Shown piece after piece: positions 50,049-58,860 of a DNA stretch of 64,000 bases (the first letter of the stretch is position 1; every line of letters begins with the position of its first letter). Location of the stretch: positions 1 through 64,000 of the forward strand of contig CAKTOT010000001.1 of NCBI GenBank assembly GCA_934590135.1, given 5' to 3'. Position numbers and translations under genes: made by a program. Source of the stretch: an uncultured Muribaculaceae bacterium (GTDB lineage: Bacteria > Bacteroidota > Bacteroidia > Bacteroidales > Muribaculaceae). The notes under the pieces are model-generated. The model was not told where the DNA came from, ran no database searches, and was given only the letters and a program-made list of their open reading frames with translations.

Positions 50049-52178
50049 TCATATCGTTACGGTGAGGGTGAAACGGTAGTTGCGCTTGGGCATGGGGTAG
50101 TTGATGATGACGTCGTAGTCCTGGGAAAACAAGTTGTTGACTTCGACGGTGGCGCGTAGGCCGACTTTGCCGAGGGTGAAATCTCGGGTCAGCGATACAT
50201 CGCTGGTGTACCAGGGCTGGGTGTAGTTGTAGCGGATATTTTCCTGCTGGTTGTAACGCTCGCCTACGTATATGAAGCTGTAGTTGAGGTTCCAGCGTCG
50301 CCACGCGATATTGGCTATGGCGCCTCCGCTGTGGTGTGGAATGTACGGAATTTGGTCGCGATAGTAGTTGTCCTCGGGATTGGTGATGTCGATGGCGCGT
50401 TGCCAGGTGTACTGCAGGCGCAGGGTGATGTCCATGTCGCGGCGCGGGGTGACGGTGGCGGCGGCGCTGATGTCGACGCCGCGGATGTCCACGAGGCCCA
50501 GGTTAAGCATAGTCCAACGGAATTGCTGCCCCTTGGGGTAGGCTACAATCTTGTCGCGGACTTTGTTGTAATATCCGTCGGCGCTGAATTTGATGGAGGA
50601 TAGCAACGAGGTGCGACGCGTATGGTCGTACACGATGCCGACGTTGTACTGGGTGACGCGCTCGGGATTGAGCTTGGAATTGCCCATATCGGCGTAATAC
50701 AAGTCGTTGAAAGTCGGCATACGGAACGAACGCTTGTAGAACGCACGCAGCGACAACATATCCGTGCCGCGCTCGTTCTTGGTGTCTACAAAGGCGTAGG
50801 ATGCGTACACGGCCGGAGTGAATACGTGCTTGGTGGGAGGATCCTGAACATCTTCGAGCATATCGCGCACAAAGGTGCCCAAAGCCGAGGCCTGTCCTTT
50901 GAAGCGGCCGAGGGTGACGGCTGTAGCGGCGGACAGCAGATTGGAATAGCGCACGGGGCGTACAAAGTCGTAGACGTCGGCGTCGAGGCTGTTGTACATA
51001 AAATCGTAGCTGGCCGACACTTCCCATTTGCCGGGGATGATGTCGTATTGATTGGCCGTGGATACGTAGACCTCGCGCTGACGATATAGATTGTCCACCT
51101 TGATTTGCTTGTCGTCGTTGTTGACGTAGTGCGTACGGTAGAAGGCGTACTTGGCATTAGCCAGGGTGGTCCAGCGCCCGTAAGTGGCACGCCAATGACC
51201 TTGGACAAAGCTGTTTGTATCCCAGATTCGCTCGCCGCGACGCCACACATTATTGACGATTGCGCCGGGAATGCCGCGTTCGCTGTTGTAGTTGTAGGCC
51301 TTGGCCATCCAATTGCCGTGTGCCGTGGACCCGAATACCGAAGCCTCGAGGCGCGTGGCGTTGATGTCGCCGTTTTGGCGCGTGGCCGTGGTGTCATAGG
51401 CCACTTCGCCGGCGGGGTTGACGCGGCGATAGCGGAATTTGTATTTGCCGGACGAATTGAGCCATTCGGCACTGAGCGAGGCGCTTACGCGGCGCGACAG
51501 TTTGAGCTGTACCAATGCCGAGGGGTTGATGAGATCAAAGCTGCCGGTGCGTACTGCCGCACGAGCATGGTATGTCTCGTCGCCCTCAAATCGAGGTACG
51601 GCGGTACGCATATATATTGTGCCGGCGTTGCCGAAGTCGCGTGCCGGCTGCAATATCTGACTTTTCTGGCCGTTGTACAGCGACAACGCCTCCATGTTGT
51701 CCAGTGAGAATTGTCCGAGGTCAATCTGGCCGTTTTGGGCGTTACCCAGAGCCACTCCATCGTACACTACGCCGGTGTGATTGGTGCCCATCGAGCGGAT
51801 ATTGACAGTCTTGATGCCTCCGACGCCGCCGTAATCCTTGACCTGTACACCCGAGAAGTAGCGCAACGCATCGGCCACGCTGTTGCTGGACAGACGGCGC
51901 AGCTCCTCGCCGGCAAGTGTCTGTACGGGAATGATTTCGGTGGGTTCCCACGGGCGTCGTGTGGTTACTATCAACTCATGCAGCGATTGGATGCTGTCGC
52001 TCCATCTCATTGCGCGGGCTTCGATGGCGGCGCTGTCGCGCTCGGCTTCGGTGGTCGAAGTGCTTTCGGGGTGCTGCGCATACACGGCGGTGGCGGCTGC
52101 AAGTGCGAGGACGGCCGCCACGCATACTTGACGGTATACGCGGAGTTCTTTCAAAAATGTCTTAGATGTTTGTGGCAT
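50049..52178 (-). CDS. btuB: BtuB-like TonB-dependent vitamin B12 receptor
   Basis: This 709-residue outer-membrane receptor has a signal peptide (CVAAVLALAAATAVYAQ) and a TonB-box-like ELIVTTRRP. The plug spans about 70-190 (SSNSVADALRYFSGVQVKDY, INIRSMG-type NIRSMGTNHTGVVYDGVALG), then a 22-strand-type barrel to the C-terminus (NNLFSQDYDVIINYPMPKRNY). It imports cobalamin using TonB energy. The frame stays open upstream across the riboswitch, so a far start is wrong. I take the ATG at 52178; the ATG at 52208 lies in a palindrome and is the alternative. The leader between riboswitch and start is about 210 bases. It is the first gene of the B12 operon. Confidence 0.93.
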   Translation of the reverse strand: MPQTSKTFLKELRVYRQVCVAAVLALAAATAVYAQHPESTSTTEAERDSAAIEARAMRWSDSIQSLHELIVTTRRPWEPTEIIPVQTLAGEELRRLSSNSVADALRYFSGVQVKDYGGVGGIKTVNIRSMGTNHTGVVYDGVALGNAQNGQIDLGQFSLDNMEALSLYNGQKSQILQPARDFGNAGTIYMRTAVPRFEGDETYHARAAVRTGSFDLINPSALVQLKLSRRVSASLSAEWLNSSGKYKFRYRRVNPAGEVAYDTTATRQNGDINATRLEASVFGSTAHGNWMAKAYNYNSERGIPGAIVNNVWRRGERIWDTNSFVQGHWRATYGRWTTLANAKYAFYRTHYVNNDDKQIKVDNLYRQREVYVSTANQYDIIPGKWEVSASYDFMYNSLDADVYDFVRPVRYSNLLSAATAVTLGRFKGQASALGTFVRDMLEDVQDPPTKHVFTPAVYASYAFVDTKNERGTDMLSLRAFYKRSFRMPTFNDLYYADMGNSKLNPERVTQYNVGIVYDHTRRTSLLSSIKFSADGYYNKVRDKIVAYPKGQQFRWTMLNLGLVDIRGVDISAAATVTPRRDMDITLRLQYTWQRAIDITNPEDNYYRDQIPYIPHHSGGAIANIAWRRWNLNYSFIYVGERYNQQENIRYNYTQPWYTSDVSLTRDFTLGKVGLRATVEVNNLFSQDYDVIINYPMPKRNYRFTLTVTI

Positions 52179-52200
52179 CTGTCGAATGTGTTGTGCTCCT

Positions 52201-52214
52201 TCCGCCATGGCGGA
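52201..52214 (-). promoter_or_regulatory. Palindrome covering an alternative btuB start
   Basis: TCCGCCATGGCGGA is a perfect 14-base palindrome, with the in-frame ATG at 52208 in its centre. In RNA it could mask this start region or form the riboswitch expression platform. Confidence 0.35.
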
Positions 52215-52388
52215 CAAGGGCGCGAGTGAAACATATCGCAGATGCTGTTGCCGCATCCTCCGGAACGGACGGCGCGCAATGCGCCGATATTCCCGGCAGG
52301 AATTTCGGGTCTGATGAGACTCTGAGCTCGTCCTCGCAAGCCGGCGTCGCTGTGACGCCCTTGGCAGAGCATCGGCGGTTTTGCTTTC

Positions 52389-52552
52389 AGGCAGGTCTTC
52401 TGACTTGCCTCCGACCGGCTTCGGACGCCTTCCCGTATCGCCTGCGGCGGTATAGTGACGTATGTCCGAGGTCGTGCCAATGTGCTGATGCGCAGCGGCG
52501 TGAGGCTCACAGCAGCGGGACTGTCCGGGATTTGCACCCGATTCCCTTTTAA
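52389..52552 (-). promoter_or_regulatory. Cobalamin riboswitch
   Basis: Read on the minus strand the segment begins GGGAATCGGGTGCAAATCCC and GGACAGTCCCGCTGCTGTGAG (read as two blocks), and it ends AAGTCAGAAGACCTGCC. These are the hallmark blocks of the adenosylcobalamin riboswitch, including the B12-box-type AGTCAGAAGACC end. It lies between the promoter box at 52587 and btuB and should switch off the B12 operon when cobalamin is plentiful. The distal part (52180-52388) lacks an obvious T-run terminator, so control is perhaps translational. Confidence 0.95.
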
Positions 52553-52586
52553 GCGCGGCACAGCGGCCGCGCACCTGTTTGCGCCG

Positions 52587-52594
52587 CAAAGTTA
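52587..52594 (-). promoter_or_regulatory. B12 operon promoter -7 box
   Basis: TAACTTTG on the minus strand, about 35 bases upstream of the riboswitch core. It is the expected promoter of the operon. Confidence 0.7.
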
Positions 52595-52763
52595 CGACTT
52601 CCCCTCCAATTATCAAAGAAAAAATTCCGTAATCCGCTTCTTTCCCCGTTTTGAGCCGGTGAAAATCGGGACGGATCTAAATTTCGGGTAGTTTAAGAAG
52701 CAATATATCTTCAAATTAAGTTGATTTTACTTCTTCGGATTAAGCTATCTCGAAATTAAGTAC

Positions 52764-52771
52764 TAAATTCG
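52764..52771 (+). promoter_or_regulatory. Variant -7 box before the small acidic gene
   Basis: TAAATTCG, one base off the consensus, 79 bases before the ATG at 52850. It is the same variant as upstream of purM. Confidence 0.35.
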
Positions 52772-52849
52772 CATCAGTCATTATTCGAAAGGCGCGAGCC
52801 ATCTTGCCTTAGACAACACATAAGTATACAAGAATAGCAATAATAAAAT

Positions 52850-53020
52850 ATGACTATGGGAAATTATGACGACCGTGATGCGTACAACGGCGATCCGGAA
52901 CACGATATGTATGTCGATTACGATTACCAAACCAATACCGGCGAGCCGGTATTTGACGGATATGATGACGAGATAGATTTTGACGAAGATTATTCGGACG
53001 AACAGCACGAGGATTATTAG
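52850..53020 (+). CDS. Small acidic protein, hypothetical
   Basis: A 56-residue frame from ATG 52850 to TAG 53018-53020. Roughly half the residues are Asp, Glu or Tyr (MYVDYDYQTNTGEPVFDGYD, ending EDYSDEQHEDY), with no signal peptide and a very low calculated isoelectric point by composition. The A-rich leader with no competing gene and the strongly biased composition suggest a real small gene. It could be an anti-nucleic-acid or charge-mimic protein, but no family is known to me. A second ATG at codon 3 is possible. Confidence 0.62.
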   Translation: MTMGNYDDRDAYNGDPEHDMYVDYDYQTNTGEPVFDGYDDEIDFDEDYSDEQHEDY

Positions 53021-53432
53021 GGATGAGATGATGCGATAACGTTCGGAGTGCTTTCGGCGCTCGGCTTATCTCTATCGCCATAATGTAAATAGCCGGTACA
53101 TTTTTGCCCGAATGAACATATTCGGCTCATTTGGAGTGTGACTTTTTTTTTGCCGTTGCACTTCTTATCTGAATCTTTCGTTTGATGCTCAGCGTTTTTT
53201 TTGGAGCAAATGCTTGGCGGGTCGGAGTTTTTGCGTAACTTTGCAGTCCATTGCCCTAAAACCGAGCAATTCACACCTGCCCAAATCAGATGCGGTGTCT
53301 GCCGCTTATGATGGCTGCCGCTTATGATGGCTGCCGTTGAGGTACATGCCGTATAGGTACGAATTTCGATGCGCTTAGAGCAACCGAGCATTACTACAAA
53401 GAAACCAAAACACATAACAAACCAATCGTATC
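53021..53432 (+). other. Leader region of the endonuclease gene with tandem repeats
   Basis: About 410 bases with no gene. It contains the promoter box at 53236-53243 and a T-rich stretch (53142-53151). A 16-base tandem repeat of TGCCGCTTATGATGGC lies at 53299-53335 (two full copies plus part of a third), inside the transcribed leader. Confidence 0.55.
53236..53243 (+). promoter_or_regulatory. Promoter -7 box of the endonuclease gene
   Basis: TAACTTTG matches the consensus, with TTGG at 53214-53217 as a possible -33 element. The leader to the ATG at 53433 is about 185 bases. Confidence 0.6.
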
Positions 53433-55844
53433 ATGATTTTACGGTACTTAAAAGGTGCTGTCCTGACACTGGCCTTAGTGTCGACAGCCTTTGCCCGGGC
53501 CGCAGAGCCGTCGGGCTACTATTCTACATGCGAAAACAAGTCCGGAGCCGCACTGCTGTCGGCTCTATGCAAAAAAGTGGGCCCCCACAAAGATGTGGGC
53601 TACAATGGCTTGCTCACTCTCTATAAGACCTCCGATGTGTATCCCGATGGTACTATCTGGGATATGTATTCGACAAAGCACTGGAAGCCGGGCACCACTT
53701 GTGGCAATTACAGCAAGGTGGGTGACTGCTACAACCGCGAGCACTCATTCCCCAAGAGCTGGTTCAACGATGCAAAACCGATGTACTCCGAGGCTTTCCA
53801 TATCTATCCCACCGATGGTAAGGTCAACGGCCAACGTTCCAACTTCCCCTACGGCGAATGTGCCAATGGTACGACGCTGTCTTCCAGCGGCAGTGTAAAG
53901 GCCCTCGGACGCCTTGGCGACTGCACCTTCCCTGGATACTCGGGCACGGTGTTCGAACCGGACGATCAGTATAAAGGCGACTTTGCCCGCTCGTATTTCT
54001 ATATGGCTGCGGCCTATAACGACAAAATCGCCGGATGGAACTCCAAGATGCTGGCCGGTAACAGCTACCCAGTATTTTCGTCATGGGCCATCAACCTGCT
54101 GCTGAAATGGCATCGTCAAGACCCCGTAAGCCAGAAGGAACTTGATCGTCAGGAAGTCGTATACGGCGCACAAGGCAACCGTAACCCCTTCATCGACCAT
54201 CCCGAATTGGCCGAATATCTCTGGGGCAATAAGAAAGGCCAAAACTGGTCCACCAATATCAGCGCCGACCCGGCCTTCCTGCTTCCTGTGGATGGCAGCA
54301 CCGTAGACTTCGGTGTTACGGCCGTAGGCTTGGCACGCACCAAGACCGTGACCGTCAAGGCCGAAGGCCTCAAAGAAGCCATCAGCGTTAGCGTCAGCGG
54401 CACCGGATTTGCCGCCACCGCTACCACTCTCGCCGCCAATGCGGCCATGACCACTGACGGCACCACCCTCACCCTGACTTATACGGCAGCAGCAGCCGGT
54501 AATGCCGCAGGAACGCTCACGCTCACTTCCGGAACGGCTAAGGCTACCGTCAAGTTGACTGCCAATGCAATGACCGGACTGCCCGTCGGCGCCGCCACCA
54601 ATATCAGCGACGAAAGCTTCGTGGCTCACTGGACATACGTAGGCGATGAAGCCGCTGACGGCACTTACACGCTCTATCTGCTTGATGCCCAAGGCAAAGC
54701 TGTGGCATCCTATCCGCGCACAGTTAAGGCCAAAGACGAGCAGTGCGTATGCGACGTCCTTGCTCCCGAAACGGCCTACACATATTATCTGACATCCAAG
54801 ACGTTGACTTCAAACAAAATCAACGTCACCACCGCAGCCCCGATACCGTCTATCGAATTCCTGCACGACGGCGAGCTGTCGCTGGTAGCCGAACCGGGCA
54901 CACCTTCCGAGGCTGAGGAACTTATTGTCGAAATCGAGAACCTCAATTCGGACATCACCATTGAAGTCAATGCTCCGTTCGAGCTGTCTTCGGACAAAGC
55001 CGAATGGGCGCAAAAAATCGTCATCAAGCCCGAAGAAGACCGTATATATATCCGCGTCAACAGCGCCAAGGCCGGCACATTTGCCAGCTCCATAATTGCC
55101 ACGGCTACGACTGCCAAGGGCGAGACATATACTACCGATGAGGCCGAAGTATCGGCTAAGGTCGCCGAAGCCATCGACTTCTTCGAGGACTTCGAGGCTG
55201 CTGTTAACGGCAACTACAGCGCCGCTACGGTTCAAGGCACAATGTGCGTCTGGAACCTCCACGATGCCGGCGTATTTGCCGAAAGCAAGAGAGCTTATGC
55301 CGGGTCAAACTATATGCGCTTTGGCAAGACTTCTTCTTCGTCCTTCGAGACAGCTGAAGATATCGCCGGCGGCGTGGGCGAAATCACCTTCTATGCCAAG
55401 GCATGGGATGGAGACGCTGCATGCGAATTCAAGGTAGAATGTTCCACCGACGGCGGAAACAACTGGAAAACAGCCGCTACCATCACCCTGCCCAAGAACG
55501 AAGGCTACAAGAAGTACACCGTCACCGCCAATGTCAGCGGAGATGTCCGCGTACGCTTTGCACAGACCGCCGGCGGCCGCGCACACTTCGACAACATCGC
55601 CATGTCTCACTACCGTGGCGGCATCGAAGGTGTCGAAAGCGACTACCACGCGTGGACGGCTTACAGCCTCAACGGCCGACTCATAGTCAGCCTCACCGAG
55701 CAAGCCGCCGTACAAATCTACGGCATCGACGGTATCACATATTTCAATGGCACACTGAACGCCGGCGACAACGCCCTTGACCTGGATAATGGTCTGTATA
55801 TCGTTGTTGTCGATGACTTCAGCCGTCGCGTACTCGTCAAGTGA
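53433..55844 (+). CDS. Secreted endonuclease I with Ig-like domains and sorting domain
   Basis: This 803-residue protein has a signal peptide (about 1-23). An endonuclease I (NucM/EndA-type) domain spans about 25-270: CYNREHSFPKSWF, AFHIYPTDGKVNGQRSNFPYG, DDQYKGDFARSYFYMA, HRQDPVSQKELDRQEVVYG and GNRNPFIDHPELAEYLWG. It should cut DNA with a divalent metal outside the cell. Ig-like and fibronectin-type regions follow to about 560. A carbohydrate-binding-like jelly-roll region (about 570-740: FFEDFEAAVNGNYSA, FDNIAMSHYRGG) and a C-terminal sorting domain (AVQIYGIDGITYF to FSRRVLVK) end it. Likely a DNA-scavenging or biofilm nuclease exported by type IX secretion. tcdA starts in its stop codon. 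Confidence 0.9.
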   Translation: MILRYLKGAVLTLALVSTAFARAAEPSGYYSTCENKSGAALLSALCKKVGPHKDVGYNGLLTLYKTSDVYPDGTIWDMYSTKHWKPGTTCGNYSKVGDCYNREHSFPKSWFNDAKPMYSEAFHIYPTDGKVNGQRSNFPYGECANGTTLSSSGSVKALGRLGDCTFPGYSGTVFEPDDQYKGDFARSYFYMAAAYNDKIAGWNSKMLAGNSYPVFSSWAINLLLKWHRQDPVSQKELDRQEVVYGAQGNRNPFIDHPELAEYLWGNKKGQNWSTNISADPAFLLPVDGSTVDFGVTAVGLARTKTVTVKAEGLKEAISVSVSGTGFAATATTLAANAAMTTDGTTLTLTYTAAAAGNAAGTLTLTSGTAKATVKLTANAMTGLPVGAATNISDESFVAHWTYVGDEAADGTYTLYLLDAQGKAVASYPRTVKAKDEQCVCDVLAPETAYTYYLTSKTLTSNKINVTTAAPIPSIEFLHDGELSLVAEPGTPSEAEELIVEIENLNSDITIEVNAPFELSSDKAEWAQKIVIKPEEDRIYIRVNSAKAGTFASSIIATATTAKGETYTTDEAEVSAKVAEAIDFFEDFEAAVNGNYSAATVQGTMCVWNLHDAGVFAESKRAYAGSNYMRFGKTSSSSFETAEDIAGGVGEITFYAKAWDGDAACEFKVECSTDGGNNWKTAATITLPKNEGYKKYTVTANVSGDVRVRFAQTAGGRAHFDNIAMSHYRGGIEGVESDYHAWTAYSLNGRLIVSLTEQAAVQIYGIDGITYFNGTLNAGDNALDLDNGLYIVVVDDFSRRVLVK

Positions 55845-56581
55845 ACGCAAGCATTTCTACATTTTTTGATCGCACCGAGCTGCTCTTGGGTCATACGGCC
55901 CTCGAGCGGCTCGGCTGCCTTCGTGTCATCGTCTTCGGCGTCGGAGGCGTGGGGTCATGGTGCGCCGAAGCACTGGCGCGTAGCGGCGTCGGACATATCA
56001 CGCTGGTGGATAGCGATACCGTAGCGCCCAGCAATATCAATCGTCAGCTCATAGCCACTTGTGAGACCATAGGTCGCCCCAAAGTGGATGTCGCCGCCGA
56101 GCGTCTGCGTGCCGTCAATCCGGACATCGACGTCCGTGCCGTACACGGCATATACACCGCCGAGACGGCCGATGATTTCGACCTCAACGCATACGACTGG
56201 GTGGTGGACGCCATTGATTCGCTCGCGGACAAAGCGCTGCTGATATGCAATGCCACGGCATCGTCCGCCAGACTTGTCTCGAGCATGGGCGCGGCTTGCA
56301 AAACCGACCTTACGCAGATACGTATTGCCGAGTTCTGGAAAGTGGAGGGTGACCCGCTGGCACGCGCCTTGCGACAACGCTTTCGTCGCAGCGGCATCTT
56401 CCCCAAACGCAAATTCAGTTGCGCCTACTCGCCTCAGCAGGTGCCCAACGTCCGCCCCACCGAGCGCGAAGCCACCGTCAACGGCGCCAAGCGTCCCAAC
56501 GGCACTGTAGTCTTTGCCACTGCCGCCTTCGGCCTCGCCCTTGCCGGCCTCATTGTCAACACCATCGCCGCCGAAGTCTGA
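55841..56581 (+). CDS. tcdA: tRNA threonylcarbamoyladenosine dehydratase (TcdA)
   Basis: This 246-residue E1/ThiF-like protein turns t6A into cyclic ct6A in tRNA with ATP. It shows the adenylation motif FGVGGVGSWCAEALARSG, then LVDSDTVAPSNINRQLIA, DWVVDAIDSLADKALLI, the AACKTDLTQIRIAEFWKVEGDPLARALRQR region (split by motif) and FAYSP-like SCAYSPQQ. The start is GTG at 55841 inside the preceding stop (GTGA overlap), so it is coupled to the endonuclease gene. tsaB, which makes the t6A substrate, is also in this window but far away. Confidence 0.9.
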   Translation: MNASISTFFDRTELLLGHTALERLGCLRVIVFGVGGVGSWCAEALARSGVGHITLVDSDTVAPSNINRQLIATCETIGRPKVDVAAERLRAVNPDIDVRAVHGIYTAETADDFDLNAYDWVVDAIDSLADKALLICNATASSARLVSSMGAACKTDLTQIRIAEFWKVEGDPLARALRQRFRRSGIFPKRKFSCAYSPQQVPNVRPTEREATVNGAKRPNGTVVFATAAFGLALAGLIVNTIAAEV

Positions 56582-56694
56582 TTACCGTCAACGTCTGACT
56601 GTCGTCGAATAATCTCAATCAGGCCCAAGTCGGGTGGTGACTCGTGTTACGCCCGACAACACGTAGCGCAATTCTCCATAACATATTATGATTT

Positions 56695-56733
56695 GCCGGA
56701 CAGAGCGAAGCTGTGGCTTCCGTTCTGCCCGGC
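56695..56733. terminator. Hairpin between tcdA and the fimbrial cluster
   Basis: GCCGGACAGAGCGAAGC pairs with GCTTCCGTTCTGCCCGGC with G-U/A-C variations and one bulge. No T-run on either strand. It likely ends tcdA and/or the fimbrial transcript. Confidence 0.5.
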
Positions 56734-56854
56734 AGATACTTATATAGCGGATAGTTGTGTCTTGGATGAATAGTCCGGTCGGCAGTTCAGCCCTTGTCGG
56801 CGCAAGTGGAGCGAGAGAATGTCCTTTTGTCCGGAAGCAACGCCGGTCGGGGGC

Positions 56855-57766
56855 TTAGGGTTCGTTGTTGACGGTGATGGTGAGGGTGGTGATTTTGCCG
56901 GCGGCGATGATGTCGTTCTCGTTGGAACCGCTGCGGAATGCTTCTATGAGGGAGTAGGTCTTGTCTCCGTTAATGCGGATGTATTCTACCGAGGATAGGT
57001 GGACAATCTTTCCCGAGCCGGAGACGTTGAATAGTTCGTCGGGTACCACGGCTGCCTGCCAGAATGTGCCGCCGGGGGTCACGTGTTTCTTGGCCTTGAT
57101 GTATCCGTAGCTGCCGAAGGGACGTACGTGGAATCCTCGCTCGGGGGTGATGCGGACGCCGGCCTGCTTCTTGCTGTCAAACTCGATGGTCTCGACTTTG
57201 TCGGCATAAGGGCCGGTGACGTATACGCGCAGGATGCCCAATCCGTTGTGGAAGTTGAAGTCTACTTGACCTTGGTCTTTTGCAACGGTTGCGGTGTCCG
57301 ATATGAGTAGGTATTTCAGCCCCTCGCTTTGTTCTGTAATGTCGAAAGTGTTGGGCGTGAATGCGATATACTTGTTGACTTCGAGGTCGCGGTAGGCCAT
57401 TATAGGCTTGTCGATTTGGACTTTCTTCCGGCCGTCGGGGTCTGTCACCAGGGTGATTTGGCCGATACCTTCCGGCTGTGCCTGCACGCAGTCGGCTGCA
57501 TCGTCGCTGAGCTCGCGCACGATGAATGTTTCCGTGCCGTTCCATTCCAGCACGGTTGCCGACAAGTCATCGTTTTCGGTCATTCTTGATCCCGTTTTGT
57601 TGTTCCAGGGTGTCTCGGTGTAGTCCGCAAGTGTTATATTGCCGACTTCTAAGGCGTATCTGGGCCGTTCGTTGGCAGTCGGTTCGTCCGAGGCGCAGGA
57701 TACGGCCAGGGTGCATACCGGCAGCGCCGTCAGGAGTAATGCTATATGTCGTATGGTCTTTTTCAT
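56855..57766 (-). CDS. Fimbrillin-family lipoprotein (fifth of five)
   Basis: This 303-residue lipoprotein (TLAVSC) has the two-domain beta-sandwich pattern of FimA/Mfa-type fimbrillins (YALEVGNITLADYTETPW, VDFNFHNGLGILRVYVTG, KAKKHVTPGG). Its C-terminus (TTLTITVNNEP) lacks the W-x-DGG motif of the first three paralogues. It is likely a shaft or accessory tip subunit exported by the Lol and strand-exchange route. It is the most divergent with the 57819 gene, and the last gene of the cluster (52-base gap). Confidence 0.72.
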   Translation of the reverse strand: MKKTIRHIALLLTALPVCTLAVSCASDEPTANERPRYALEVGNITLADYTETPWNNKTGSRMTENDDLSATVLEWNGTETFIVRELSDDAADCVQAQPEGIGQITLVTDPDGRKKVQIDKPIMAYRDLEVNKYIAFTPNTFDITEQSEGLKYLLISDTATVAKDQGQVDFNFHNGLGILRVYVTGPYADKVETIEFDSKKQAGVRITPERGFHVRPFGSYGYIKAKKHVTPGGTFWQAAVVPDELFNVSGSGKIVHLSSVEYIRINGDKTYSLIEAFRSGSNENDIIAAGKITTLTITVNNEP

Positions 57767-57818
57767 CTGCTTGATTTTGTGCTTATTGTCACTGCATTTG
57801 GGGGGCTATATCGCGGCG

Positions 57819-58805
57819 TCAAATCGTGAGCGAGTAGTCGTTGCCGTTCTTGGCCCACGGCATAGATGTCGTGGTGACTTCGACGTCGTCCTTGCTGCTA
57901 CCGTTGATGGTGATATTGAAGGTGTAGACGTATCCGCTCTTGAACTCGAACTCGGATGAGGTCACGAATTTGGACAGGTCTATGCTGTGCGTTATTTGCG
58001 GGCCGATGCCCGGTACGGGACGGTATTCCATAAGGATGAATGGTTTTTTTGTGGCTCGCTTCTGTGCAACGATTATTGTCTCATACGAATATGCGGCCTC
58101 TTCGGTTACCGAGCCCCAATTGACGGTGTTTGCCGGGTATAACCTGTCGTGCGGGGACACCTTGTCCGCGGTGTTGTATGACTTGATGAGTTCCAGGTTT
58201 ATCTTTCTGAAGGTTTTGTCGATGTTGTATTCGGCGGTTAGGTCGATGTCCCGGAGCAGGACGTGCCAGCAGTTTTGGTACAAGTTTTTGATGTATGGCG
58301 TGTTGCGGATGTTGACGATGACTTTGGCCTGGGTATGGTAGAAGTCAAGTTTGCGGCCGTCGCTTGCAATGTTATTGGAGTAGGCGAGCATGAGGTCGTC
58401 GCTGATGGTGGACAGATGGCAGGTTGTCCATATAATGGTGTCTCCTACGGGGTAGTAGCGGTTGGGAAAACGTCCGATGACTTCGAGTATCTCGCCGGCA
58501 TTGATTTTGAATGGGTTGGATGAGGTGAGCAAGGCAGTCGCGCCGTCCAGGGTGTCTGACACGATGTATTTGCGCAGGCCGTCAATGGTTTGGATGGCCA
58601 CGCCGCCGGTGTCCACTTCCAACCATGCCGAGCGCGAGCTGACCGAGCCTTCGGCGCTCATATTGAGGCCGCTGGCGATAAACTCGAGGGGCGTGCCGAC
58701 CGAGTCTTGCGGTTTGGGGTCGTCGGAGGCGCAGGCCGCGAGTAGCGCAGCCGGCAGTATGCCGCCAAGTATGGCGTAGATGTATTTCTTGATGCTTTTG
58801 TTCAT
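57819..58805 (-). CDS. Fimbrillin-like lipoprotein (fourth of five)
   Basis: This 328-residue lipoprotein has the signal ALLAACASDD. Its beta-rich body (IASGLNMSAEGSVSSRSAWL, AKVIVNIRNTPYIKNLYQN, AVIVNIR-type core) fits the Mfa-like fimbrillin fold but is divergent. The C-terminus VTTTSMPWAKNGNDYSLTI only echoes the DGG motif of its neighbours. I use the ATG at 58805. It may be a minor tip subunit; identity is at the superfamily level. Confidence 0.68.
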   Translation of the reverse strand: MNKSIKKYIYAILGGILPAALLAACASDDPKPQDSVGTPLEFIASGLNMSAEGSVSSRSAWLEVDTGGVAIQTIDGLRKYIVSDTLDGATALLTSSNPFKINAGEILEVIGRFPNRYYPVGDTIIWTTCHLSTISDDLMLAYSNNIASDGRKLDFYHTQAKVIVNIRNTPYIKNLYQNCWHVLLRDIDLTAEYNIDKTFRKINLELIKSYNTADKVSPHDRLYPANTVNWGSVTEEAAYSYETIIVAQKRATKKPFILMEYRPVPGIGPQITHSIDLSKFVTSSEFEFKSGYVYTFNITINGSSKDDVEVTTTSMPWAKNGNDYSLTI

Positions 58806-58860
58806 GTCTGTATGTATGTCCGTTGATGGATGTGCGTGTTGTTCGGTGCGGGCGCGGCGA

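Noticed and set aside
52179..52616. N-terminal extension of the btuB frame to 52616
   Set aside because: It would translate the cobalamin riboswitch and the promoter leader; the signal peptide begins only after the ATG at 52178.
40185..52616. Polysaccharide utilisation (SusC/SusD) locus
   Set aside because: There is a TonB receptor and surface lipoproteins, but no SusD, no glycoside hydrolases and no sugar regulator; the cobalamin riboswitch and BtuG-like protein point to B12.
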